Assembly: GCA_028292545.1 (NCBI GenBank)
Contig: JAQGMC010000006.1
Coordinates: 1-41,619 of the forward strand
DNA length: 41,619 nt
Source of the DNA: Paucimonas sp.
Lineage (GTDB): Bacteria > Pseudomonadota > Gammaproteobacteria > Burkholderiales > Burkholderiaceae_D
Reading direction: 5' to 3'
The position numbers and the translations under genes are program-made. This document shows positions 8,576-17,814 of this stretch, piece by piece. Position 1 is the first letter of the stretch. Every line of letters starts with the position of its first letter. The notes under the pieces are model-generated. The model saw nothing but the letters and a program-made list of their open reading frames with translations. It was not told the origin of the DNA and did not search any database.

Positions 8576-9142
8576 ATGCAAGGCGAAGAAAAGAACAATG
8601 CCCGTGACACTGCCGACCCCCAGGTCGCTGCCGGTACCACGGGTGCAGAAGCGGCGGATGCAAACGGTTACGTCGATCCGGGCGTCGAGCAGCAACTGGC
8701 CGATGCCCAGGCCAAGGTGGCGGAACTGAATGAAGCTTTCCTGCGCGCCAAGGCAGAAGCCGAAAACATCCGGCGCCGGGCCCAGGAAGACATTGCCCGC
8801 GCCCATAAATTTGCGATCGAATCCTTCGCCGAATCGCTGGTGCCGGTGAAGGACAGCCTGGAAATGGCGCTCAAGGTGGAAACGCCGACGCTGGAATCAC
8901 TGAAGGAGGGCGTCGAAATGACGCTGCGCCAGCTCAGCACCGCGTTCGAGAAAAACCGGCTGGTCGAGATCAACCCGCAAGGCGGCGACAAGCTCGACCC
9001 GATGAAGCACCAGGCGATCTCGATGGTGCCGGCCGACCAGGAAGTCAACACCATCGTGACCGTGCTGCAAAAAGGTTACATGATCGCCGAACGGCTGTTG
9101 CGCCCGGCGCTGGTCACGGTATCGACGCAAAAAACGAGCTAG
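8576..9142 (+). CDS. grpE: Nucleotide exchange factor GrpE
   Basis: GrpE releases ADP from DnaK in the chaperone cycle. The ATG at 8576 is preceded by a clear GGAG at 8565-8568 and gives 188 residues. There is an acidic, disordered N-terminus (about 1-35), a long dimerising helix (about 36-90, including [24 protein letters not shown]) and the C-terminal beta domain with [38 protein letters not shown]. It is first in the grpE-dnaK-dnaJ series and has its own sigma32 promoter. Confidence 0.97.
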   Translation: MQGEEKNNARDTADPQVAAGTTGAEAADANGYVDPGVEQQLADAQAKVAELNEAFLRAKAEAENIRRRAQEDIARAHKFAIESFAESLVPVKDSLEMALKVETPTLESLKEGVEMTLRQLSTAFEKNRLVEINPQGGDKLDPMKHQAISMVPADQEVNTIVTVLQKGYMIAERLLRPALVTVSTQKTS

Positions 9143-9151
9143 GGCGCAGCG

Positions 9152-9179
9152 CTTGAAAGCCCGGTCTCTCTCCCTATAT
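9152..9179 (+). promoter_or_regulatory. Sigma32 (RpoH) heat-shock promoter of dnaK
   Basis: CTTGAAA (9152-9158) and CCCTATAT (9172-9179) are again exactly 13 bases apart; the second element differs from CCCCATNT at one defined position. It begins 9 bases after the grpE stop codon and leaves a leader of about 105 bases before dnaK. dnaK can therefore be transcribed independently of grpE. Confidence 0.8.
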
Positions 9180-9292
9180 TCATGGACACAAGCAACGGGA
9201 CAAGCGGGCCAGGCGTTCCAGCCGCAAGCGACGCCGCAGAAACGAATAATTTCAACACAACGAATTCAGCTATCCAGTAAAAGGGGCACGAC

Positions 9293-11245
<1,953 letters not shown>

Positions 11246-11253
11246 GCCCGGGT

Positions 11254-11282
11254 TCCGGCGTCCGCCGGCTCCCACCGCCGGA
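11254..11282 (+). repeat. GC-rich inverted repeat between dnaK and dnaJ
   Basis: TCCGGCG (11254-11260) and CGCCGGA (11276-11282) form a perfect 7-bp stem with a 15-base loop. No T-tract follows, so it is not a convincing terminator. A hairpin here may adjust the ratio of dnaK to dnaJ transcripts. No sigma32 promoter is placed correctly for dnaJ (a lone CTTGAAC at 11321 has no matching -10). Confidence 0.35.
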
Positions 11283-11343
11283 CCGGGGATCGCTGCGCGA
11301 TTGCCGGCCCGGCGTTTTCGCTTGAACTGGAAGGTCATGAAAC

Positions 11344-12471
11344 ATGGCAAAGCGTGATTATTACGAAGTACTTGGTGTTGCCAAGAACGCCTCTGATGAA
11401 GAAATCAAGAAGGCGTATCGCAAGCTGGCGATGAAGCACCATCCGGACCGCAATCCGGACAGCAAGGGCGCGGAAGACAAATTCAAGGAAGCCAAGGAGG
11501 CTTACGAGATGCTGTCGGATGCGCAAAAGCGTGAAGCCTATGACCGTTATGGCCATGCCGGCGTCGACCCCAATGTAGGCGCGGGTGGCGGCTTTGGCGG
11601 GGGCGGCAATTTTGCCGACGCTTTCGGCGATATCTTTGGCGACATTTTTGGCGCCAGCGCGCGTGGCGGCCGCAGCGGTCCGCAGGTGTATCGCGGCGCT
11701 GACTTGCGCTACAACCTCGAGATTACGCTGGAGCAGGCTGCCAACGGCTTCGACACGTCGATTCGTGTTCCCACCTGGGACAGTTGCGATACCTGCCACG
11801 GTTCGGGTGCCAAGCCCGGCACATCGCCCACCACGTGTACCACGTGCGGCGGCCACGGCCAGGTGCGCATGCAGCAAGGCTTCTTCAGCATCCAGCAAAC
11901 CTGCCCCAAGTGCCACGGCACCGGGAAAATCAGTCCCGAACCGTGCCCGACCTGCAGCGGCGCCGGCCGCATCAAGCGCAACAAGACGCTGGAAGTGAAG
12001 ATACCGGCTGGCATCGACGACGGCATGCGCATCCGCTCTTCCGGCAATGGCGAACCCGGCACCAACGGTGGCCCGCCCGGCGACCTGTATGTCGAAATCC
12101 ATATCAAGCAGCATGCCGTGTTCCAGCGCGATGGCGATGACCTGCACTGCGAAATGCCGATCTCGTATGCAACCGCGGCACTGGGCGGTGAGATTGAAGT
12201 GCCTACGCTGGGTGGCAAGGTGTCATTCACCGTGCCCGAAGGCACGCAGTCGGGCAAGACCTTCCGCTTGCGCAGCAAGGGCATCAAGGGCGTGCGCTCG
12301 GGTTATCCGGGCGACCTGTTCTGCCATGTCGTAGTCGAGACACCGGTCAAGCTGACCGACCGCCAGAAGGACTTGCTGCGTGAGTTTGAGCAATTGACTG
12401 TGGAAGGCGGCGCCCGCCATAGCCCGCAAAGCAAGTCGTGGAAAGACAAGGTCAAGGAGTTCTTTGAGTAG
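11344..12471 (+). CDS. dnaJ: Co-chaperone DnaJ (Hsp40, type I)
   Basis: A 375-residue type I Hsp40. The J domain (1-70) has HPD at residues 33-35, followed by a Gly/Phe-rich linker (about 78-115). The zinc domain holds four CxxCxGxG repeats at 148-155, 165-172, 187-194 and 201-208, and C-terminal substrate-binding domains follow. It stimulates DnaK ATP hydrolysis and delivers substrates. It closes the grpE-dnaK-dnaJ group and is followed by a strong terminator. Confidence 0.98.
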   Translation: MAKRDYYEVLGVAKNASDEEIKKAYRKLAMKHHPDRNPDSKGAEDKFKEAKEAYEMLSDAQKREAYDRYGHAGVDPNVGAGGGFGGGGNFADAFGDIFGDIFGASARGGRSGPQVYRGADLRYNLEITLEQAANGFDTSIRVPTWDSCDTCHGSGAKPGTSPTTCTTCGGHGQVRMQQGFFSIQQTCPKCHGTGKISPEPCPTCSGAGRIKRNKTLEVKIPAGIDDGMRIRSSGNGEPGTNGGPPGDLYVEIHIKQHAVFQRDGDDLHCEMPISYATAALGGEIEVPTLGGKVSFTVPEGTQSGKTFRLRSKGIKGVRSGYPGDLFCHVVVETPVKLTDRQKDLLREFEQLTVEGGARHSPQSKSWKDKVKEFFE

Positions 12472-12514
12472 GGCAGGGCCAGGCCTTGAACCAGGCCTCC
12501 TGTTTGCGATACAC

Positions 12515-12540
12515 AGCCGCCTTTTTGGCGGCTTTTTTTT
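12515..12540 (+). terminator. Rho-independent terminator after dnaJ
   Basis: AGCCGCC (12515-12521), a T5 loop, GGCGGCT (12527-12533) and a run of eight T. A perfect 7-bp GC-rich stem with a long T-tract is a textbook intrinsic terminator. It separates the heat-shock genes from the rpf locus. Confidence 0.92.
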
Positions 12541-12548
12541 GGCCATGT

Positions 12549-12569
12549 AACGCACAAGATAACGCACAA
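12549..12569 (+). repeat. Direct repeat upstream of rpfG
   Basis: Two perfect copies of AACGCACAA (12549-12557 and 12561-12569) are separated by 3 bases, a 12-bp spacing close to one helical turn. They lie in the AT-rich 160 bp between the dnaJ terminator and the rpfG start. The same stretch (around 12610-12650, with TTAAATTATTAGG) should contain the rpfGC promoter. Same-face spacing makes a regulator-binding site plausible, but no known motif is recognised. Confidence 0.5.
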
Positions 12570-12701
12570 AAATCTAGGGATTTACGACTTTAACGACCAG
12601 CAAAAGTGTTAGTGAAAATCGTTAAATTATTAGGTTTTTGAACGTCACATTTAAGCCCGATTCCCGCATACTGGCCGCCTTCCCATGCGAGGGCTCCGTC
12701 C

Positions 12702-13823
12702 ATGCCGGCTCTTCCCAGGCTTGCACCCGTGTATGAAATGCTGCGCTATCGCAGCCCCACTCCGAACGTCGTCATCATTGATGACCAGAGCACTGGCCGC
12801 ATGGTGCTGTCGGAAGTAATCAAGAGCATCGACCGACGCATCAATACGGTCATGCTGGCCGATCCCGAAGAAGCGATCGAGTATGTGCGCAACATGCCGG
12901 TTGACCTGGTGTTGACCGACTACCGAATGCCGCGCATGAACGGTATCGAAACCACGCGCGCCTTGCGGGAAATGTATCCTGCGACCCAGCTTCCCATCAT
13001 CATGACCACGGTCATACACCGGCGCGAAATCCTGTACCAGGCTTTCAATGCTGGCGTCAGCGATTACTTGCTGCGGCCGGTCGATCCGATGGAATGCCGC
13101 ATGCGCTGCGAAAACCTGTTGCGCCAGCGCGGCCACGTGGCGATGTTCGAGCGACAGATGGAAGCCTTGACCGGACGCGTGGAGCAGATCAGCAGTGACC
13201 TGCAGTGCAGCGAGGAAGAGAGCCTGCACCGCCTGACAAGCTTGATACGCCTGATCAATCCGGAAGCGGCAGCCCGCCAGCGCGCCGTCGCGAGCTATGC
13301 CGCCGCCCTGGTGGGCGAGCTGGGCGGTGCCAGCCAGGATGCGCGTGCGATGGAAATCGCTGCCTGCGTGCATGACATTGGCGAACTGGCCCTGCCTCCC
13401 GGCCTCTGCGACGCCGCCCGCCTGCTTGACGAAGCTGAGCGCACGCAGGTGCGGCGGCATCCTGGCCTGGGACATGAAATGCTGCGCGGCGGCAGTTCGC
13501 GTGTACTGCAGGCGGCAGCGGAAATCGCACTTGGCCACCATGAACGCTTCGATGGCAGCGGCTACCCGCGTGCCGCCTGCGGCAGCCAGATTCCGCTGAA
13601 TGCGCGCATCGTTGCTGTCGCCGACGTCTTCCATGCCCTGACATCGCCGCGTCACTATCGTCCTGCGCGCAGCCTGCACCAAGCCCTGGCCAGCATGTGC
13701 GGTGAACTCTACGGCCAGTTCGATCCCGACGTGCTACAGGCGCTGGAGCGCTGCGCACCAGGCCTGCACGCCCAACCTCTGCAACAGCATAGCCGGGTGT
13801 CCTGTGAATTGCAGAGTGGCTGA
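12702..13823 (+). CDS. rpfG: RpfG-type response regulator: receiver plus HD-GYP domain
   Basis: A 373-residue two-domain regulator. The receiver (about 22-140) has the acidic pair Asp27-Asp28 and phosphoacceptor Asp73 (LTDYRMP). The position usually held by the conserved Lys is Arg125 (YLLRPVD). The HD-GYP domain (about 185-350) shows H224-D225, H253, H279-H280, GYP at 287-289 and D308. RpfG of Xanthomonas degrades cyclic di-GMP when phosphorylated by RpfC. Two departures from consensus are visible: HDIGE instead of HDxGK at 224-228, and Arg192 where an active-site His is usual, with Glu188 kept. The start is preceded by GAGGG; another ATG at residue 13 is possible. Its stop overlaps the rpfC start. 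Assignment rests on domain order and the adjacent rpfC and rpfF. Confidence 0.85.
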   Translation: MPALPRLAPVYEMLRYRSPTPNVVIIDDQSTGRMVLSEVIKSIDRRINTVMLADPEEAIEYVRNMPVDLVLTDYRMPRMNGIETTRALREMYPATQLPIIMTTVIHRREILYQAFNAGVSDYLLRPVDPMECRMRCENLLRQRGHVAMFERQMEALTGRVEQISSDLQCSEEESLHRLTSLIRLINPEAAARQRAVASYAAALVGELGGASQDARAMEIAACVHDIGELALPPGLCDAARLLDEAERTQVRRHPGLGHEMLRGGSSRVLQAAAEIALGHHERFDGSGYPRAACGSQIPLNARIVAVADVFHALTSPRHYRPARSLHQALASMCGELYGQFDPDVLQALERCAPGLHAQPLQQHSRVSCELQSG

Positions 13824-16047
13824 AACGGCACCGTTCCCTGCGGCGCTGCGTGGCTTGGTGAAGCCCTTCCGCAATCGGGCCGACAGCGAACATGAGCAGG
13901 CGACGATACGGTTGATCGTTGCCCTTTTGCTGCCGGTTTATTCATGGCTGCTGGAGCGGCTGCACAAGGACCCGGTGGTCTTGCCTGACCAGCCGGTATT
14001 GATACTGTTGATCGCAGTGTCTTCAGCAATATTGCTGCATATCGGCCTGCAACCAGCGCCGTCACCAATCCGGCGCCTGACCGGCACGGTGGTCGACATA
14101 TCGGCCATCACCTATTTTTTCTTTGCCATCCATGCGCTGGCGATTCCCCTTTTCTCGCTTTATTTGTGGACCATCGTCGGTAATGGTTTCCGTTATGGCC
14201 GGCCCTACCTGCTGTTCGCGCTTGGCCTGTCGCTGACCGGCTTCGGCGGCGCCTTGCTGGTCATGCCCTATTGGGCTGACAACCAGTTCATGGGCTGGGG
14301 CCTCTGGGTCGGCATGCTTGCGGTGTGCTGCTATGTCGGGCAACTCGTAGACCGCCTGCACAAGGCCTTGCGTTGCGCTGAGGCGGCGAACCAGGCCAAG
14401 CGTCAGTTCATCTCCTCTATTACGCACGAACTGCGCACGCCCCTGAACGCCATCATTGGCATGGCGGACCTGTTGCAAACCACCGAGCTGACAGCAGAAC
14501 AACGCGACTTGCTCCACACCTTGTACGATTCATCGCGGGTGATGCTGTTCCTTGTAGAGGACGTGCTTGACTTCGCCAAGATCGAAGCCGGCAAGCTGAC
14601 GCTGGAAAGGATAGAGGTCGCACTCGAACCGCTGGTGCGCTCCACAGCTGAAATCTTCCGCTATCAGGCGCTCAACAAAGGCCTGGCGCTGGCAGCCCGG
14701 GTCGACCCTGCCGTGCCGCCGTGCATCATTGGTGACGAACATTACCTGCGCCAGGTCCTGGTCAACCTGCTTTCCAATGCGGTCAAGTTCACCGACGTGG
14801 GTTGCATTGAACTGATCGTGTCGCGCGCCCCGGATGGTCGAACTGAGGAAGGCGAAAGAATTCCGCGCATCCGCTTCGAAGTCGTGGACACCGGTATCGG
14901 CATGAGCGAAGAAACGCAGGCGCGCATTTTCGACAGTTTCACCCAGGCCGACGAGTCGACAACCCGCCGCTATGGCGGCACCGGCCTGGGCACGACAATT
15001 GCGCGCCAACTCGTCGAACTGATGGATGGCAGGATCGGCGTGAAAAGCGCGCCGGGAAAAGGCAGCACATTCTGGTTCGAGCTACCGGCCGGTACCCAAG
15101 CCCGGGTGACCGACCCCGCCATGAGCCGGGTTGCGCAACAGGATGGCCGGGCCGAGGCTGGGCCGGCGCTGGCGCCGCGCCCAACCAGCGCCCCCATCGC
15201 GCCCTATCGTCCGGCACGCGCCTTTCATGTCCTGGTTGCGGAAGACAACCCGACCAATCGCAAGGTGATGCAGAAAATTCTCGACCAAGCCGGCCACAGC
15301 TATGTAATGGCGGTCAATGGCGAGGAGGCGCTGGATCGACTTTCACGCGAGGAATTCGACGTTGTGCTGCTGGACATGAACATGCCCCTGGTCGGTGGAC
15401 TGGAAGTGGCCAAGACCTATCGCTTCCTGGTGCCTGAGCAATGCCGCGCGCCGGTGATCATGTTCACCGCGAGTGTGACTACAGAAGCGCGCGAGGAATG
15501 CCTGCAAGCGGGGGTGGATGCCTATTTGCCAAAACCGGTCGAAGTGCGTTCACTGCTGACCAAACTGGACGAAGTCGTCCAGCACAAAAGCCCGGTTCCG
15601 AAGCGCACTTATGCCAGCGCGCCGGCACAGTACGCGCCGCAGCGCGACTCTCGCGACCTGCGCGATCCGGTTATCGATGCCGACGTGCTGGCTGATCTCG
15701 AAACCCTGGGCAACGATGACCAGTTCGTCGATCTCTTGCTGGCCGGGTTCATGGAAGATAATGGCAAACTGCTGCAGAGGATGGAGGTAGCCCTTCCCTT
15801 GGGCCTGCATGCCGAGTGCCGCGACATCTTGCATGCAATCAAGGGTTCGGCAGTCAGCTTGGGCGCCAAATCCATGCGCAGCGTATGCGAACGCATCGAA
15901 TCTTTGTCGGGCGAGGAAATGGTATGCGGCAGCCAGTCCATCTTGCGCGAATGCCGCCAAGAGTTTGCCGAGCTGTGCATGGCCCTGAATGGCTACCGCA
16001 AGCAACGCAAGTCACGTCCCCGGTCGCCCGACCATACCGCCCTGTGA
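13816..16047 (+). CDS. rpfC: RpfC-type hybrid sensor histidine kinase (membrane sensor, HisKA, HATPase, receiver, HPt)
   Basis: A multidomain DSF sensor kinase. About five transmembrane helices occupy residues 30-178. HisKA carries His204 in SITHELRTPLN. HATPase has the N box near 317-325, DTGIG at 358-362 and GGTGLG at 387-392. A receiver (470-585) has phosphoacceptor Asp520 and Lys573, and an HPt domain has His673 in LHAIKGSA. A GTG at 13816 gives 743 residues and overlaps the rpfG stop by 8 bases. An ATG at 13702 in the same frame would overlap rpfG by 122 bases, and GTGs at 13804 and 13858 are alternatives. The pre-membrane RADSEH motif (21-26) matches the N-terminus of Xanthomonas RpfC (RADSEH at 15-20), where R15, D17, S18 and E19 are reported to be needed for DSF sensing. 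The partners are RpfG upstream and RpfF downstream. Confidence 0.87.
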   Translation: MAETAPFPAALRGLVKPFRNRADSEHEQATIRLIVALLLPVYSWLLERLHKDPVVLPDQPVLILLIAVSSAILLHIGLQPAPSPIRRLTGTVVDISAITYFFFAIHALAIPLFSLYLWTIVGNGFRYGRPYLLFALGLSLTGFGGALLVMPYWADNQFMGWGLWVGMLAVCCYVGQLVDRLHKALRCAEAANQAKRQFISSITHELRTPLNAIIGMADLLQTTELTAEQRDLLHTLYDSSRVMLFLVEDVLDFAKIEAGKLTLERIEVALEPLVRSTAEIFRYQALNKGLALAARVDPAVPPCIIGDEHYLRQVLVNLLSNAVKFTDVGCIELIVSRAPDGRTEEGERIPRIRFEVVDTGIGMSEETQARIFDSFTQADESTTRRYGGTGLGTTIARQLVELMDGRIGVKSAPGKGSTFWFELPAGTQARVTDPAMSRVAQQDGRAEAGPALAPRPTSAPIAPYRPARAFHVLVAEDNPTNRKVMQKILDQAGHSYVMAVNGEEALDRLSREEFDVVLLDMNMPLVGGLEVAKTYRFLVPEQCRAPVIMFTASVTTEAREECLQAGVDAYLPKPVEVRSLLTKLDEVVQHKSPVPKRTYASAPAQYAPQRDSRDLRDPVIDADVLADLETLGNDDQFVDLLLAGFMEDNGKLLQRMEVALPLGLHAECRDILHAIKGSAVSLGAKSMRSVCERIESLSGEEMVCGSQSILRECRQEFAELCMALNGYRKQRKSRPRSPDHTAL

Positions 16048-16177
16048 AGGGCAGCCAAGGCCCGACGCAGCGTGCCTGCACCGCCGCTGCCTGACCATGA
16101 CGATAGTTGGTGCCCAGATGTTCCGCGCTTTCGACAGGAAGTTTGTGTAGTGCACCCGCTGGTTGCCGGATCCCGCG

Positions 16178-16228
16178 TAGCGTTGGGTGGTGCCTGGTGT
16201 TGGGCAGTGCTTGGTGTTGGGTAGTGCT
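16178..16228. repeat. 17-bp tandem repeat, about three copies, downstream of rpfC
   Basis: Two units, TGGTGTTGGGCAGTGCT (16195-16211) and TGGTGTTGGGTAGTGCT (16212-16228), differ at one base. A more diverged copy precedes them at 16178-16194. They lie in the 352-bp space between the convergent rpfC and rpfF genes. Apart from this repeat and the hairpin at 16327-16359 I see no gene in that space. Confidence 0.75.
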
Positions 16229-16326
16229 TAGTGCGGACCTCGGTGGTTTTGGACGTCGCGAAAAGGCGGGTTATTGCATGAGGCTCGCCGCGCAAGCCGG
16301 CGGTGTTTTTACAGGCCAGGACGCGC

Positions 16327-16359
16327 GGGCTGCCATAGCGCCAGGCGCCATGGCAGCCC
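16327..16359. terminator. Strong hairpin between convergent rpfC and rpfF
   Basis: GGGCTGCCAT (16327-16336) and ATGGCAGCCC (16350-16359) are perfect 10-bp complements, with additional GCGCC/GGCGC pairing potential inside. Neither side has a proper T-tract, so this is a hairpin that could end both converging transcripts only weakly or act as an RNA 3' stabiliser. It lies 41 bases beyond the rpfF stop codon. Confidence 0.5.
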
Positions 16360-16399
16360 CTATGGGTTGTCCATTCGAACCTTCCATTCCCGATTTGAA

Positions 16400-17308
16400 T
16401 CAGCCCGCGCGCTGGGGCGCGTGTTGGCGCTCCTGCGCTCGTACCAGACGCTGCATCATCTTCAAGTCACGCTCGCCCAACCGCAGCGCGGCATCGACCC
16501 ATATCTCACAAGTGCGCATCAGTTCGTCGTAGCTGATCGGATTTACGACTTCGCGGCAGCGGAAGATCGCATTCATGCCATTGGTCTGGCGGCGCTTGGA
16601 CCGCATCCAGTCGTGGGTCGCCTGTTCGCCACAGCCATCTGCCACCAGCACATCGACCAAGCCCAGTTCATGCAAAGCGCGGGCGCTGTACAGTTCGCCG
16701 CTCAACATGATTTCCTCAGCCTTGGCGGCACCGACTTTACGGCTCAGCATGCTGTAAGCGCCCATGCCCGGGAACAGGTTGAACAGGATCTCCGGGAAGC
16801 CCATGCGCGCAGACTCTTCGGCAATGACGATATCGCTATTGAGCGCGCACTCTAGGCCACCGCCGAGGGCATCGCCCTGCACCAGGGAGATGGTCGTCGT
16901 GGCGCACCCGTAATGGTTCAGTCGCTTGTGCATGCACTCGATGCACACGCGCGCGTAATTGATCAGTGCATGCCTGTTCTGCGCCCTGATCAGCTCGGAA
17001 AACAACGCCAGGTCGCCGCCAAAGCTGAATGCGCCCGGGGTGCGCGAGGCGTTGATGGCGAACTCCACCGGAAAAACTTCACCGCCACTGAATGCGTGGC
17101 CGCGGTTGGCTTCGAAATGCTTGTCACGCAGGCGCAGGTCGTCGAGCAGTTCGCTGGAAAAGCAGGCGCGGCCCGTTGGTTTGAGCCAAGTCCACGCAGA
17201 CCGTGTCTCACGGTCGAAGGCAAGCTGTATCTGGCTGAACTCGGGCAGCGAGACGTCGGCGATGGCGGCATAGGACTGCAGGTATTTTGCTTCGGTTACG
17301 GCGTTCAT
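16400..17308 (-). CDS. rpfF: DSF synthase RpfF (crotonase superfamily)
   Basis: RpfF makes diffusible signal factor, a cis-2-unsaturated fatty acid, from acyl carrier protein-bound precursors by combined thioesterase and dehydratase activity. The 302-residue protein matches Xanthomonas RpfF throughout: GRACFS, the FGGDLALFSELIR block, LVQGDALGGGLE, FPEILFNLFPGMGAYS and EIWVDAALRLGERDLKMMQRLVRAQ. The catalytic glutamates are Glu153 and Glu173, 20 residues apart exactly as E141 and E161 in the Xanthomonas enzyme. A GGGGG ribosome binding site precedes the ATG at 17306-17308. It converges on rpfC and has a 506-bp upstream space with its own regulatory DNA. An ordinary enoyl-CoA hydratase is excluded by the RpfF-specific C-terminal block. 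Confidence 0.93.
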   Translation of the reverse strand: MNAVTEAKYLQSYAAIADVSLPEFSQIQLAFDRETRSAWTWLKPTGRACFSSELLDDLRLRDKHFEANRGHAFSGGEVFPVEFAINASRTPGAFSFGGDLALFSELIRAQNRHALINYARVCIECMHKRLNHYGCATTTISLVQGDALGGGLECALNSDIVIAEESARMGFPEILFNLFPGMGAYSMLSRKVGAAKAEEIMLSGELYSARALHELGLVDVLVADGCGEQATHDWMRSKRRQTNGMNAIFRCREVVNPISYDELMRTCEIWVDAALRLGERDLKMMQRLVRAQERQHAPQRAG

Positions 17309-17814
17309 GTTTCCCCCTGATCAGGACGGTGTAAGCGGAATTCCACTCGGTCGCGTCCAGTCAGGCAAGCCAGGCTCGCTATCCCGACGTCGGTGGAATC
17401 GACAGGTTGAAGTAGAACAGGAAAAAAAGAAAAATGTCACATTTGTGATCAATTACCACAGCCGCCATAACAGGGGTTTTCATAGGGAAAACGGTGAGAG
17501 ACAATGGCAGAGAATTTAACCTTCTTCTGGGGAAAAATTAGGCCTTTTTTTGGCCGAAGGGCGGTCATTGCGAACCCCAGTACCGCGTTTGTTTGCGTTG
17601 TTTCATCGCGCGCGAAAATCAGCAAACTCCCAGACGGGTTTGATGCGCGTTGAAAGCGCGTCGCGCGGCGCTTGCGTCCGCGCGGATTGTCAGGTGGAGA
17701 AATTATATTTGATCGCCGCAGGTGGGTGCTTGCCAATTGGCCAAGCAGACTGGCGGGGGGCGAGGCGACAAGCGTGGCGCCGCGCTCGCCCGCCGGGTGA
17801 CGTCAGAAGGGAAG
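17309..17814. promoter_or_regulatory. 506-bp intergenic region upstream of rpfF (no gene seen)
   Basis: This AT-richer stretch lies between panB and rpfF, both read on the minus strand. It contains a 12-bp perfect palindrome TCACATTTGTGA-like core (see separate entry), a minus-strand TATAAT at 17702-17707 without a good -35, and a GGCC-T7-GGCC hairpin near 17540-17554. An imperfect palindrome around 17729-17747 has core CCAATTGG between GCTTG and CAAGC arms. The open frames here have atypical composition and no recognisable similarity. I read it as panB 3' region plus a long rpfF leader or promoter. Confidence 0.5.
17437..17448. promoter_or_regulatory. Palindromic candidate operator upstream of rpfF
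   Basis: TCACA and TGTGA half-sites separated by two T bases form an inverted repeat about 130 bases upstream of the rpfF start. The half-sites are those of CRP-family proteins but in reversed order and with 2-bp spacing, not TGTGA-N6-TCACA, so a CRP/Clp site is not established. It lies in the AT-rich part of the region, beside A-rich runs. Confidence 0.4.

Noticed and set aside
8400..9292. CIRCE (HrcA operator) upstream of grpE or dnaK
   Set aside because: No TTAGCACTC or GAGTGCTAA half-sites are present; only sigma32 promoters are found.
11321..11343. Third sigma32 promoter for dnaJ
   Set aside because: CTTGAAC is present just before dnaJ but the -10 would fall inside the coding region and no CCCC-rich element is there.
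17437..17448. Canonical CRP/Clp binding site upstream of rpfF
   Set aside because: Half-sites are in reversed order (TCACA-TT-TGTGA) with 2-bp spacing rather than TGTGA-N6-TCACA, so only a generic palindrome is reported.
17449..17736. 95-codon minus-strand frame between panB and rpfF
   Set aside because: It runs through AT-rich DNA and the hairpins, its composition is Arg/Thr/Ser-scattered, and no domain or ribosome binding site is seen.
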